From the NCBI GenBank assembly GCA_026988735.1, contig JALSKR010000155.1:1-14612 (forward strand): a DNA stretch of 14,612 nucleotides, read 5' to 3'. The DNA comes from Sulfurimonas sp. (lineage in GTDB: Bacteria; Campylobacterota; Campylobacteria; Campylobacterales; Sulfurimonadaceae). Every line of letters starts with the position of its first letter. The first letter of the stretch is position 1. The position numbers and the translations under genes were made by a program. This document shows, in pieces, positions 1-6,693 of this stretch. The notes under the pieces are model-generated. The model worked only from the letters and a program-made list of their open reading frames with translations, did not search any database and was not told the DNA's origin.

Positions 1-704
1 TTGCGACAGTAAGGAGCAAAAGCAACATCAGGCACGATTGGACCGACAAACTGCTCAAAACCTATTTTTTTGTTGGCACTTTTTATTGCCTTTGTAATGA
101 TAAGCTCTTCGTGACCCAAAACACCGTTGTCTCCGGCATGAGGATTGAGCCCCAATACTGCAACAGGTGCTTTTGGAATAGAGTCGTGCATATCCAAAAA
201 GAACTGTTTGAGTTTTTTATATTTTATATTTTGAGCAACATTCTTGAGAGGGATATGCTCTGTAAAAAGAGCAACATACATCTTTTTACAACCCAGCATC
301 ATAATGGCTTCTTTGTGAAAATGTTTACGGAGCAGGTCTGTATGTCCTTTGTACTCCAATCCTGCCTGCATCCATGCCTCTTTGTGAATTGGAAGTGTCA
401 GAACTGCCTCAGCTTTTTTCTCTTCACACAAATGCACTGCAGCCATAAAAGAATCATAGGAATATAAACCACTCTTTGCATCTACTTTTCCCGGTTGTAT
501 CTCAAATTCGCCTGCAACTTCATACAGTGTAAAATCATCAGGCACCGTTACATGTAAGAGGGCAGAGGCTTTTTGCAGCATAGTTGTGTTTATACAGTAA
601 ACAGGATGACAAACTTTAGAGATCTCTGCATGTGCTTTGAGTGCTATTTCCAACCCCACACCGTTTAAATCACCGATACTTACGGCTAGATGTGGTTTAT
701 TCAT
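1..704 (-). CDS. pdxA: 4-hydroxythreonine-4-phosphate dehydrogenase PdxA (C-terminus cut by window edge)
   Basis: Reading leftward from ATG at 704 gives an uninterrupted frame of about 234 codons to the window edge; PdxA proteins are usually 310-330 residues, so roughly the last quarter is missing. PdxA oxidises 4-phosphohydroxy-L-threonine with NAD in the DXP-dependent pyridoxal phosphate pathway, and its product is condensed with DXP by PdxJ. Visible family marks are the N-terminal glycine motif GDLNGVGLE (residues 11-19; most families read GDPxGIGPE), GHTDLL with His121, and LNPHAG with His189. His121 and His189 match metal-ligand histidines of the family. The start codon overlaps the pdxJ stop as ATGA, so translation is probably coupled and the two partner enzymes are made from one message. 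The altered glycine motif fits the divergent PdxA of Campylobacterota. Identification is secure from the motifs plus the pdxJ neighbour. Confidence 0.93.
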   Translation of the reverse strand, partial: MNKPHLAVSIGDLNGVGLEIALKAHAEISKVCHPVYCINTTMLQKASALLHVTVPDDFTLYEVAGEFEIQPGKVDAKSGLYSYDSFMAAVHLCEEKKAEAVLTLPIHKEAWMQAGLEYKGHTDLLRKHFHKEAIMMLGCKKMYVALFTEHIPLKNVAQNIKYKKLKQFFLDMHDSIPKAPVAVLGLNPHAGDNGVLGHEELIITKAIKSANKKIGFEQFVGPIVPDVAFAPYCR

Positions 705-1483
705 CGCGTTGTAACTCTTTTCATCTCTTTTATTGCTTCAGCTAATCCGGTAAAAACACTGCGGGCAATAATGCTTTGTCCGATGTTTAACTCTACAATC
801 TCTTGAATCTGCATGATTTCATCTATATTGTGATAGTTGAGTCCATGTCCGGCAGCTACTTCCAAACCAAGTTCTTTTGCATATCTTGCAGAAAGTTTTA
901 ACTCTTCGATGGCAGTTTCAAGTCTGTCACTGAGTTCATAGCGAGGAAACTCCAACTCTTTTACAGAGTGATTTGATTTTGACAAAGAGGAGTGGAGCAT
1001 TGCAAAAAGGTTGGCAAAAAGTCCGGTATGGAGTTCAACCATCTCAGCTCCGAGTTTTTTTGATTGTTCTACAGCCTCCGTAGTAGGATCAACAAAGAGT
1101 GAAACAGGAATAAGGGCGTCATGGAGTTGTTCTACTGCATAGGAGATTTCATTTTCATAACTAAAAACATCAAGACCACCTTCTGTTGTTACCTCTTCTC
1201 TTTTTTCAGGAACAAGTGTCGCACGATGTGGTTTTGCCTTGCTGACAATGTCGAGTATCTTTTTGTTGATAGAGCATTCCAGATTAACAGGCAACTTTGA
1301 AAACTGCAGTATATTTGTAACATCAGCATCCTGAATATGTCTTCTGTCTTCTCTCAAGTGTATAGTAATCTGATCAGCTCCACTCTCACATGCAACATAA
1401 AGTGCCTGCAAAATATCAGGGTCATTTACCTGTCTGGCTTCCCTTAAAACTGCCACATGGTCAATATTTACGCCAAGTTTCAT
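701..1483 (-). CDS. pdxJ: pyridoxine 5'-phosphate synthase PdxJ
   Basis: This 260-residue cytoplasmic TIM-barrel enzyme condenses 1-deoxyxylulose 5-phosphate with the amino-ketone product of PdxA to give pyridoxine 5'-phosphate. Family marks are near-perfect: MKLGVNIDHVAVLREAR at the N-terminus, the catalytic HLREDRRHI block (residues 42-50), VNLE with Glu69, the VPEKREEVTTEGGLDV signature (91-106) and AAGHGLNY with His213. It is about 17 residues longer than the E. coli enzyme. The extra length may lie in the charged segment at about residues 165-187; this is inferred from memory of the family, not an alignment. The start overlaps the stop of the upstream acyltransferase as ATGA (1480-1483), and its own stop overlaps the pdxA start. 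The order plsC-pdxJ-pdxA therefore looks like a translationally coupled operon. Confidence 0.97.
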   Translation of the reverse strand: MKLGVNIDHVAVLREARQVNDPDILQALYVACESGADQITIHLREDRRHIQDADVTNILQFSKLPVNLECSINKKILDIVSKAKPHRATLVPEKREEVTTEGGLDVFSYENEISYAVEQLHDALIPVSLFVDPTTEAVEQSKKLGAEMVELHTGLFANLFAMLHSSLSKSNHSVKELEFPRYELSDRLETAIEELKLSARYAKELGLEVAAGHGLNYHNIDEIMQIQEIVELNIGQSIIARSVFTGLAEAIKEMKRVTTR

Positions 1484-2196
1484 TTGTTTCCTTTTGTTTT
1501 TTCTTTTACTGATTTATAAAATTCAAGATATTTTTCTTCTAAATTCTCATAGTTTGTGATCTCTCCTACATGGACTTCAACAGTATAAGGCTCTTTGTAA
1601 GGGGCATTTTTAAATACCTTTTCAAGTTTGTCATTGATATATACTGGAACTATGTCAAGACTGTTTGCCTTGGCTATTTTTGAAGCACCGCTTTGAAATT
1701 TTTTAATGCCTTCTCCATTGTATCTCTCACCTTCGGGAAAGATGTAAATATTTAAGTCGTCAACTTTGGCAAGTGTTCTTTTGATGGTTTTAAAAAATCG
1801 TACGAGTCCTTTTTTGTTTTCCAAATCAACCGGAATACATCCGCTGTATTGAAAAAATTTGCCATATACAGGGTCTTCAAGAAGTTCCTGTTTTGCTATC
1901 CAGGTACCGCTTTTGTGGTATTTTGAAAAAATATTTTCCATTACGAGAATATCAAGAAGAGAACGGTGGTTGATTGCATAGAGAATTTTGTCTTTTTCAG
2001 GGATTTCACCGACAAGTTTTACTCTAATGTTTAAAAAATCCAAAACCTTGTTAGAATATTCCTGTCTTGCTTTTGAGAGTTCTTGGTAGGCGTATTTTTG
2101 CGTGATAAACGGATGAAAATAGGTTTGTTTGAAAATTTTTATGTATTTGAAGCCAAGCTCAATCATAAAAATAAATTTTCCTAAATCTTTTAGCAT
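1480..2196 (-). CDS. PlsC-type 1-acyl-sn-glycerol-3-phosphate acyltransferase family protein
   Basis: A 238-residue member of the PlsC/LPLAT acyltransferase family, which moves a fatty acyl chain onto lysophosphatidic acid or a related lysophospholipid at the inner membrane. The catalytic HX4D motif is NHRSLLD (His77, Asp82). The acceptor-binding motif is FPEGER (153-158; the common form is FPEGTR), and VPVYI (183-187) is the fourth conserved block. The N-terminus (residues 4-24) is hydrophobic and may associate with the membrane. The ATG at 2196 is preceded by a good AAGAGGG ribosome-binding site. It is the first gene of the run into pdxJ and pdxA, with a 4-bp overlap. The true acceptor cannot be told from sequence; ornithine-lipid or other lyso-lipid acylation is possible. 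The gene could be plsC itself or a paralogue, so no symbol is given. Confidence 0.88.
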   Translation of the reverse strand: MLKDLGKFIFMIELGFKYIKIFKQTYFHPFITQKYAYQELSKARQEYSNKVLDFLNIRVKLVGEIPEKDKILYAINHRSLLDILVMENIFSKYHKSGTWIAKQELLEDPVYGKFFQYSGCIPVDLENKKGLVRFFKTIKRTLAKVDDLNIYIFPEGERYNGEGIKKFQSGASKIAKANSLDIVPVYINDKLEKVFKNAPYKEPYTVEVHVGEITNYENLEEKYLEFYKSVKEKTKGNK

Positions 2197-2223
2197 GAAT
2201 AACCCTCTTTATTGAAAAAGAAA

Positions 2224-2229
2224 ATTATA
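2224..2229 (-). promoter_or_regulatory. candidate -10 box for plsC-pdxJ-pdxA
   Basis: On the minus strand a perfect TATAAT lies 28-33 bases upstream of the acyltransferase ATG, preceded by a T-rich stretch and with no convincing -35. A start of transcription near 2218 would leave a leader that includes the AAGAGGG ribosome-binding site. Campylobacterota sigma-70 promoters typically show this pattern of strong -10 and T-rich upstream DNA. The assignment is by position and motif only. Confidence 0.5.
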
Positions 2230-2260
2230 GCTAAAAATATACAACCCTTTTGTAACACGA

Positions 2261-3202
2261 TTATGCATTGTCTTTTTTTAAGGTCATCTCTGTTTCCATG
2301 ATTCTGATTTCATCATTGGCAAGAATACGAATGTTATCATCTGCTTTGAGTTTTTGTTTGTCAATTTTTTTCGGATAGTCAAAGTGGTTTAATATATGTT
2401 TTATCGTATTGATACGGGCTTTTTTCTTGTTATCGGAGCGAATGATTGTCCAGGGTGCATAGTCTGTATGGGATGCTAAGAGCATAGAGTATTTTGCTAT
2501 GGTGTATTTGTCCCATAAATCTTGTGATTTTTCATCTACCGGTGAGAGTTTGTACTGTTTGAGCGGGTCTGTTTTTCTTTTCTCAAAACGTCTTTTTTGT
2601 TCGGCTTTTGAAACGGAAAAATAGAATTTGAAAATTTTTATATTGGAATTGACAAGCATCTTTTCAAATTCCGGAACTTCATGTAAAAACTCTTTATGTT
2701 CTTCTTGTGTACAAAATCCCATTACAGGCTCAACACCTGCACGATTGTAATAACTTCTGTCAAAAAGAACTATCTCTCCTGCTGAAGGTAGGTGTTGGAC
2801 ATATCTTTGAAAATACCACTGTGTTCGCTCTTTGTCACTTGGTTTGTCAAGGGCGACAACTCTTGCTCCACGAGGATTGAGATGTTCTGTAATACGCTTG
2901 ATAGTACCGCCTTTTCCGGCAGCATCACGACCTTCAAAAATCATTAAAACTTTCTGTCCTGTCTCTTTGACATGGTTTTGCATTTTTAAGAGTTCTATCT
3001 GTAAATCTTTGAGTTCACTTTCATATCGCAGTACTTCGTCTTTTACCCAGACGGCAACACGCTTTTTGTGAGGATCTTTGCCTCTTTTATCCTCAGTGCC
3101 TTTCTCTTTTGTTTTATTTTTTCTTCTGTCTTCATGTACGATATCTTTTAAATCAGTGCCTTCTTTTATCTCATCTTCGAGCATAGTTCTTTCATGTCCC
3201 AT
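2261..3202 (-). CDS. ppk2: polyphosphate kinase 2 family protein (PPK2)
   Basis: A 313-residue cytoplasmic PPK2, the enzyme family that transfers phosphate between inorganic polyphosphate and nucleoside mono- or diphosphates, usually to regenerate NTPs. The P-loop is GRDAAGKGGT (91-100). The DRSYYNRAGVE block (148-158) carries the Walker B aspartate, and the KRRFEKRKTDPLKQYK segment that follows supplies the basic lid residues typical of the family. Residues 1-65 are a highly charged, Lys/Glu/Asp-rich extension ahead of the kinase core, probably flexible. The ATG at 3202 has an AAAGGA ribosome-binding site about 8 bases upstream; Met7 is an alternative start. The gene is divergent from the CHAD protein at 3289. 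Whether it prefers ADP, GDP or AMP cannot be told from the motifs seen here. Confidence 0.95.
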   Translation of the reverse strand: MGHERTMLEDEIKEGTDLKDIVHEDRRKNKTKEKGTEDKRGKDPHKKRVAVWVKDEVLRYESELKDLQIELLKMQNHVKETGQKVLMIFEGRDAAGKGGTIKRITEHLNPRGARVVALDKPSDKERTQWYFQRYVQHLPSAGEIVLFDRSYYNRAGVEPVMGFCTQEEHKEFLHEVPEFEKMLVNSNIKIFKFYFSVSKAEQKRRFEKRKTDPLKQYKLSPVDEKSQDLWDKYTIAKYSMLLASHTDYAPWTIIRSDNKKKARINTIKHILNHFDYPKKIDKQKLKADDNIRILANDEIRIMETEMTLKKDNA

Positions 3203-3220
3203 CTTTGTATCCTTTGATTT

Positions 3221-3226
3221 ATTATA
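3221..3226 (-). promoter_or_regulatory. candidate -10 box for ppk2
   Basis: A minus-strand TATAAT inside TGATTATAAT lies 19-24 bases upstream of the ppk2 ATG. A start near 3214 would give a very short leader that still contains the AAAGGA ribosome-binding site. It is arranged back to back with the candidate promoter of the divergent CHAD gene, about 33 bp away. Assignment is by motif and position only. Confidence 0.45.
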
Positions 3227-3258
3227 ATCACTTTCACCTTAACATAAATTTTGTTCTA

Positions 3259-3267
3259 TGATATAAT
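3259..3267 (+). promoter_or_regulatory. candidate extended -10 promoter (TGATATAAT) for the CHAD gene
   Basis: TGATATAAT is a perfect extended -10 element (TGnTATAAT), 21 bases upstream of the CHAD start codon. Transcription would start near 3274, at the edge of the AGAAGG ribosome-binding site (3274-3279), so the leader would be about 15 bases. A short leader is plausible but means the real start of transcription should be mapped. Confidence 0.5.
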
Positions 3268-3288
3268 GGTACAAGAAGGTATGAAAAG

Positions 3289-4158
3289 ATGGATGTAAGT
3301 ATTGAAGCAGCATTTAAAAATTTTTTGGAAAGTGATTTTAAAAAACTAAAAAAATACAAAAAAGCTGTGCTTGGACAAAAAGAGACCGAATCCCTGCATC
3401 AAATGCGTGTCTCTTTGAGAAGAATGCGCTCGGTATTTTTTACTTTTCGATCCGTAATACCAAAAAACATTACAAAAGATATTGACAACAAGATTGCAAC
3501 TCTGGCCTCTTATTGCAACAGAGCACGCGATATTGATGTTTACATAGAAACATACTTAAAAAAAGAGACATTGTCTTCTACCGAACTGCTGCTTTATAAA
3601 ATTGTTGTTCACTACAGAGAAAAAGAGTATAAAAAGATTCAAAAGTATTTAAAGTCTCACAAATATAAAAAGTTTATAAAAGAGTTGGAAAAATGGATAC
3701 AAACAAAAAAATGGCGCAAAAAGCTTAAAAAAAAGGAGTTGTCTGCCTTGGAAGAAGACATTGTTCCTTTTGCCGAAATTTTTTTAAAAAACTACACAAA
3801 TGAAATCCTTTTATACGGTTCTGCAATAGGGACTGTCTTAGAAGATGAACAGGCACACAAATTACGAATAAAACTAAAAAAACTACGGTATGTCACGGAC
3901 CTGTTTTCTTCTTATCTGCAAAAGAAAGATACTCTGAGAGAAACACTCAAAGAACTGCAGGATATTTTAGGAAAACTGCATGATATTTATGTTGTAAAAG
4001 AGTTGCACAAAGTTTTTCTGCAATCGCAAAAAGACAAAAAACTTTTTGCATATACAAAAAAGCTTGAAGCAGATAATATGAACAGGAAAAAAAAGCTCAA
4101 AGAAGCTTTTTTCCTAACATGGAAACAATTTAGAGAGATTGCTCAACAAGTTGATTGA
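3289..4158 (+). CDS. CHAD domain-containing protein (predicted polyphosphate binder)
   Basis: A 289-residue, very lysine-rich helical protein made almost entirely of one CHAD (conserved histidine alpha-helical) domain. The hallmark histidines sit in [13 protein letters not shown] (His37), [13 protein letters not shown] (His190) and [10 protein letters not shown] (His231), in the expected two-half arrangement. CHAD domains bind inorganic polyphosphate through a basic pore and are often encoded near polyphosphate enzymes, as here with divergent ppk2. There is no signal peptide, membrane segment or CYTH partner domain, so it is probably cytoplasmic and may localise to polyphosphate granules. The ATG at 3289 is preceded by AGAAGG at about 9 bases. 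An ATG at 3281 opens only a five-codon frame and was discarded. Its last 29 bases overlap the 3' end of the convergent gene on the other strand. Confidence 0.9.
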   Translation: MDVSIEAAFKNFLESDFKKLKKYKKAVLGQKETESLHQMRVSLRRMRSVFFTFRSVIPKNITKDIDNKIATLASYCNRARDIDVYIETYLKKETLSSTELLLYKIVVHYREKEYKKIQKYLKSHKYKKFIKELEKWIQTKKWRKKLKKKELSALEEDIVPFAEIFLKNYTNEILLYGSAIGTVLEDEQAHKLRIKLKKLRYVTDLFSSYLQKKDTLRETLKELQDILGKLHDIYVVKELHKVFLQSQKDKKLFAYTKKLEADNMNRKKKLKEAFFLTWKQFREIAQQVD

Positions 4159-6061
4159 TTTGGTCCGCATCCTGTGTATTTGCAAAACAGCTTTTATCTC
4201 CACATATCATAAAATCATCAGTTTCACTACTTTTTAACAGTGTAAAAGGGTATTTTATTTTTGCAAGTTTATATGCAGCGTTATGAATATTTTGCTCACT
4301 TGTCTTTATAACTCTGTCTCCTTTGAGATATCGTAAAGCCTGTATAAGCATATATGGGTAGTAAATTGGTTTACGTCCGAGTTCATAAGAGTTGTACTCC
4401 ATTGTTTTAAAGGCAAAATGAGTATATTTTTCATCTTCAAGAAGTGTTCCCAGTGTTTGTAGAACATTTATCATAATACTGACGGAACTTGTATATGTTG
4501 TATCCGTTATTTCGGCTTTGACGGCAAACTCACCGCTGCTGAAGTTCCACATCCCTTTGTCATAAAACTCTTCTAATGCTTTGTTTACAAATCGTTGTGC
4601 GTGTATAAGGTACATTTCATCCTGCGTATATTGAAAAGCATTGAGAAGTGCCTGTGAGAGAAATGAATAATCTTCTAAAAATGCTTCGACTTTTGGCTTT
4701 TTGTGCATGAGTGTCGTATGATACAGTTTTGTATCAATAAAGAGTGTTTCAAGAAGTTTGTCAAGGCTTTTTATGGCTTTTTCTTTGTATTTGCTATCAA
4801 CAGTCCCAAGTAAAAACAATGCGTTTATCATCATACCCGACCATGATGTCTGTATTTTTTTGTCTGTAAACGGATATTCTCTTTTTTGTCGAATTTTTTG
4901 TAGAAGTGGTTTTACATCACTGAACCATGCAGGAATTTCTTCCTCAAAGCGAATGATATTTTTGCCTTCAAAGTTTCCGTGATGTGTAACATGCATCGTT
5001 TCACACATCTCCTTTGCATTTTCATATCCGTTTTGGACAAGAAGCGTGTAAACTTCATCATAGGTATAAACAAAGTAGCTTCCCTCTCCCTCTTTGCTGT
5101 CAGCATCACTTGCACTGTAAAAAAGTCCATCTTCGCTCATAAAGTTGTACCAGAAGTCTGCTGTCTCTTTTGCAATATGCAGATATGTTTCATCTTCATA
5201 TAACAAATATGCTTTTGTGTAGACACCACAGAGCAGGGCATTGTCATAGAGCATTTTTTCAAAATGCGGTACAAGCCATTTTTCATCTACGCTGTAACGG
5301 CAAAAGCCTCCGTCAACCAGGTCATACATCCCGCCTTTTATCATGTTTTTGAGTGTATTTGTCAGCATTGTTTTTGCATCGGCATCATTGTATAGTCTTG
5401 CAACAACAAGCAGGGCATCAAGGGTTGAAGCGCGTGGAAATTTTGGTTTATCTGAAAAACCGCCGTTTTGTGCGTCATAATTGTTTTTTGCCTGAAGCAG
5501 AAAATTTTTGTAAAACTCCTCTTTTAATACAGTCGCTTCTTTTGGATGCTCTTTTTGACCTAAAAAGCCTTCTACCTCATTGGCATTTTCAAAGAGTTTT
5601 GAATCTTTCTCTTTTACTTTTGTTGCTATAAGCTGTGTAATTTCTTTAAAACCCATACCTTCTATACTGCCGGAATTTGATTCAGGCTGTATGTAAGTAG
5701 CTGCAAAAAAGGGTTTGTTCTGCGGTGTACAAAATATACTTGTCGGCCATCCACCGGCACGACGATTTAATAGCATATAGACTTCTTGATAATATTTGTC
5801 AATATCGGGACGCTCTTCTCTGTCTACTTTTATAGAAATAAAGTTCTCATTTAAAATCTGAGCACACTCTTCATTCTCAAATACTTTTTCTTCCATAACA
5901 TGGCACCAGTGACAGGAACTGTAGCCTATACTTATAAAAATTGCTTTATTTTCAGCTTCTGCCTTTACAAAGGCTTCCTCACACCATGGCCACCAGTCCA
6001 CGGGATTGTCCTTGTGTTGCTGCAGATACGGGGAATCTTCGTTTGCTAATCTGTTTGACAT
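4130..6061 (-). CDS. DUF255 / YyaL-SPATA20-like thioredoxin domain-containing protein
   Basis: A 643-residue protein of the family represented by bacterial YyaL and animal SPATA20. The N-terminal part (about 1-165) is the DUF255 thioredoxin-like domain with the diagnostic [17 protein letters not shown] start, a CHWC motif in SSCHWCHVM (Cys50, Cys53), [11 protein letters not shown] and GGWPTSIF. The remaining ~470 residues match the helical-barrel part of the family, which resembles six-hairpin glycosidase or epimerase folds (for example [14 protein letters not shown] and [13 protein letters not shown]). The biochemical role is not established; a redox or sugar-linked role is usually guessed. 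There is no signal peptide, so it is probably cytoplasmic. The ATG at 6061 has AAGG about 10 bases upstream, and a minus-strand TATAAA at 6081-6086 is a weak -10 candidate. Its 3' end overlaps that of the CHAD gene by 29 bp. Confidence 0.93.
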   Translation of the reverse strand: MSNRLANEDSPYLQQHKDNPVDWWPWCEEAFVKAEAENKAIFISIGYSSCHWCHVMEEKVFENEECAQILNENFISIKVDREERPDIDKYYQEVYMLLNRRAGGWPTSIFCTPQNKPFFAATYIQPESNSGSIEGMGFKEITQLIATKVKEKDSKLFENANEVEGFLGQKEHPKEATVLKEEFYKNFLLQAKNNYDAQNGGFSDKPKFPRASTLDALLVVARLYNDADAKTMLTNTLKNMIKGGMYDLVDGGFCRYSVDEKWLVPHFEKMLYDNALLCGVYTKAYLLYEDETYLHIAKETADFWYNFMSEDGLFYSASDADSKEGEGSYFVYTYDEVYTLLVQNGYENAKEMCETMHVTHHGNFEGKNIIRFEEEIPAWFSDVKPLLQKIRQKREYPFTDKKIQTSWSGMMINALFLLGTVDSKYKEKAIKSLDKLLETLFIDTKLYHTTLMHKKPKVEAFLEDYSFLSQALLNAFQYTQDEMYLIHAQRFVNKALEEFYDKGMWNFSSGEFAVKAEITDTTYTSSVSIMINVLQTLGTLLEDEKYTHFAFKTMEYNSYELGRKPIYYPYMLIQALRYLKGDRVIKTSEQNIHNAAYKLAKIKYPFTLLKSSETDDFMICGDKSCFANTQDADQINQLVEQSL

Positions 6062-6116
6062 AATTTTTAACCTTGTTTATTTTATAAGGTAGGGTATGAA
6101 AAAAGGGCTGATGCTT

Positions 6117-6126
6117 TGCTTAAGCA
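6117..6126. repeat. 10-bp perfect palindrome in a divergent spacer
   Basis: TGCTTAAGCA is a perfect palindrome in the 131-bp spacer between the divergent DUF255 and deoxyribosyltransferase genes. An alternative hairpin reading pairs ATGCTT (6111-6116) with AAGCAT (6122-6127) around a 5-base loop. It is too short and lacks the T-run for a terminator. It could be a dimeric operator, but a single copy is weak evidence. Confidence 0.3.
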
Positions 6127-6154
6127 TGAAATTTACACAACTTATATAAAAACA

Positions 6155-6163
6155 TGATACAAT
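6155..6163 (+). promoter_or_regulatory. candidate extended -10 promoter (TGATACAAT)
   Basis: TGATACAAT fits the extended -10 pattern with one mismatch to TATAAT and lies 29 bases ahead of the deoxyribosyltransferase ATG. A start near 6170 gives a leader of about 23 bases. The ribosome-binding site in that leader is weak (AACAGAG). It would drive both the transferase and the overlapping sensor kinase. Confidence 0.45.
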
Positions 6164-6192
6164 AGTATTGAATTTAGTTAACAGAGTATTGT

Positions 6193-6693
6193 ATGAAAAA
6201 AATCTATATAGCCGGTCCTGATGTATTTGAAGTTAATTCTGTAGAGATTGGTAAAAACCTGGTGAAATTATGTCAAAAGTATGGCTACCAAGGACTTTAT
6301 CCTTTAGATAATGTTGTTGATTTTTCACAATCAAAACATAAAATAGCGCAGGATATTTTTGATGCAAATATTGCAATGATACAAGAGGCTGACATCGTCA
6401 TAGCCAATTTAAATCCTTTTCGCGGAAAAGAACCTGACAGCGGAACTGTTTTTGAGTGTGGATATGCCTATGGACTGAACAAAGAAGTATACGGGTATTT
6501 AAGTGATGCTTCTCATTATACAGACAGGTTTGCAGAAGATGAAAGATTCGCCAAAGAGGGGGTTCTTTATGATCTGGAAGAAAGACTGATAGAAGATTTT
6601 GATTATCCGCTGAATCTAATGCTCTCTTGTTCTACGAAAATTATAGAAGGTGATTTTGAAACAGTTTTAAAATTTTTAAAAGGCAAAGAATGA
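6193..6693 (+). CDS. nucleoside 2-deoxyribosyltransferase family protein
   Basis: A 166-residue cytoplasmic protein of the nucleoside 2-deoxyribosyltransferase family, which swaps bases on deoxyribonucleosides or hydrolyses the N-glycosidic bond of (deoxy)nucleotides. The family marks are the N-terminal KKIYIAGPDVF, ADIVIANLNPFRG (67-78) and PDSGTVFECGYA (81-92). Glu88 is in the position of the catalytic nucleophile of this family. Whether it is a true transferase in nucleoside salvage or a hydrolase that cleans the nucleotide pool cannot be decided from sequence. The stop codon overlaps the start of the sensor kinase gene as ATGA (6690-6693), so the two are co-transcribed and probably translationally coupled. 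That is an unusual partner for a salvage enzyme. Confidence 0.88.
   Translation: MKKIYIAGPDVFEVNSVEIGKNLVKLCQKYGYQGLYPLDNVVDFSQSKHKIAQDIFDANIAMIQEADIVIANLNPFRGKEPDSGTVFECGYAYGLNKEVYGYLSDASHYTDRFAEDERFAKEGVLYDLEERLIEDFDYPLNLMLSCSTKIIEGDFETVLKFLKGKE

Noticed and set aside
111..467. Open plus-strand frame of 118 codons
   Set aside because: It lies entirely antisense to pdxA, has no recognisable motif, and pdxA on the other strand shows clear family motifs through the same bases.
2240..2254. Hairpin TACAA/TTGTA after the ppk2 stop as a terminator
   Set aside because: The stem is five mostly A-T pairs around a five-base loop with no strong T-run in the direction of transcription, too weak to call.
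2832..3071. Plus-strand frame inside ppk2
   Set aside because: It is antisense to the conserved PPK2 P-loop region and looks like a by-product of that coding sequence.
3281..3298. ATG at 3281 as the CHAD start or a leader peptide
   Set aside because: It opens only five codons before a stop and is out of frame with the CHAD protein. The AGAAGG site is better placed for the ATG at 3289.
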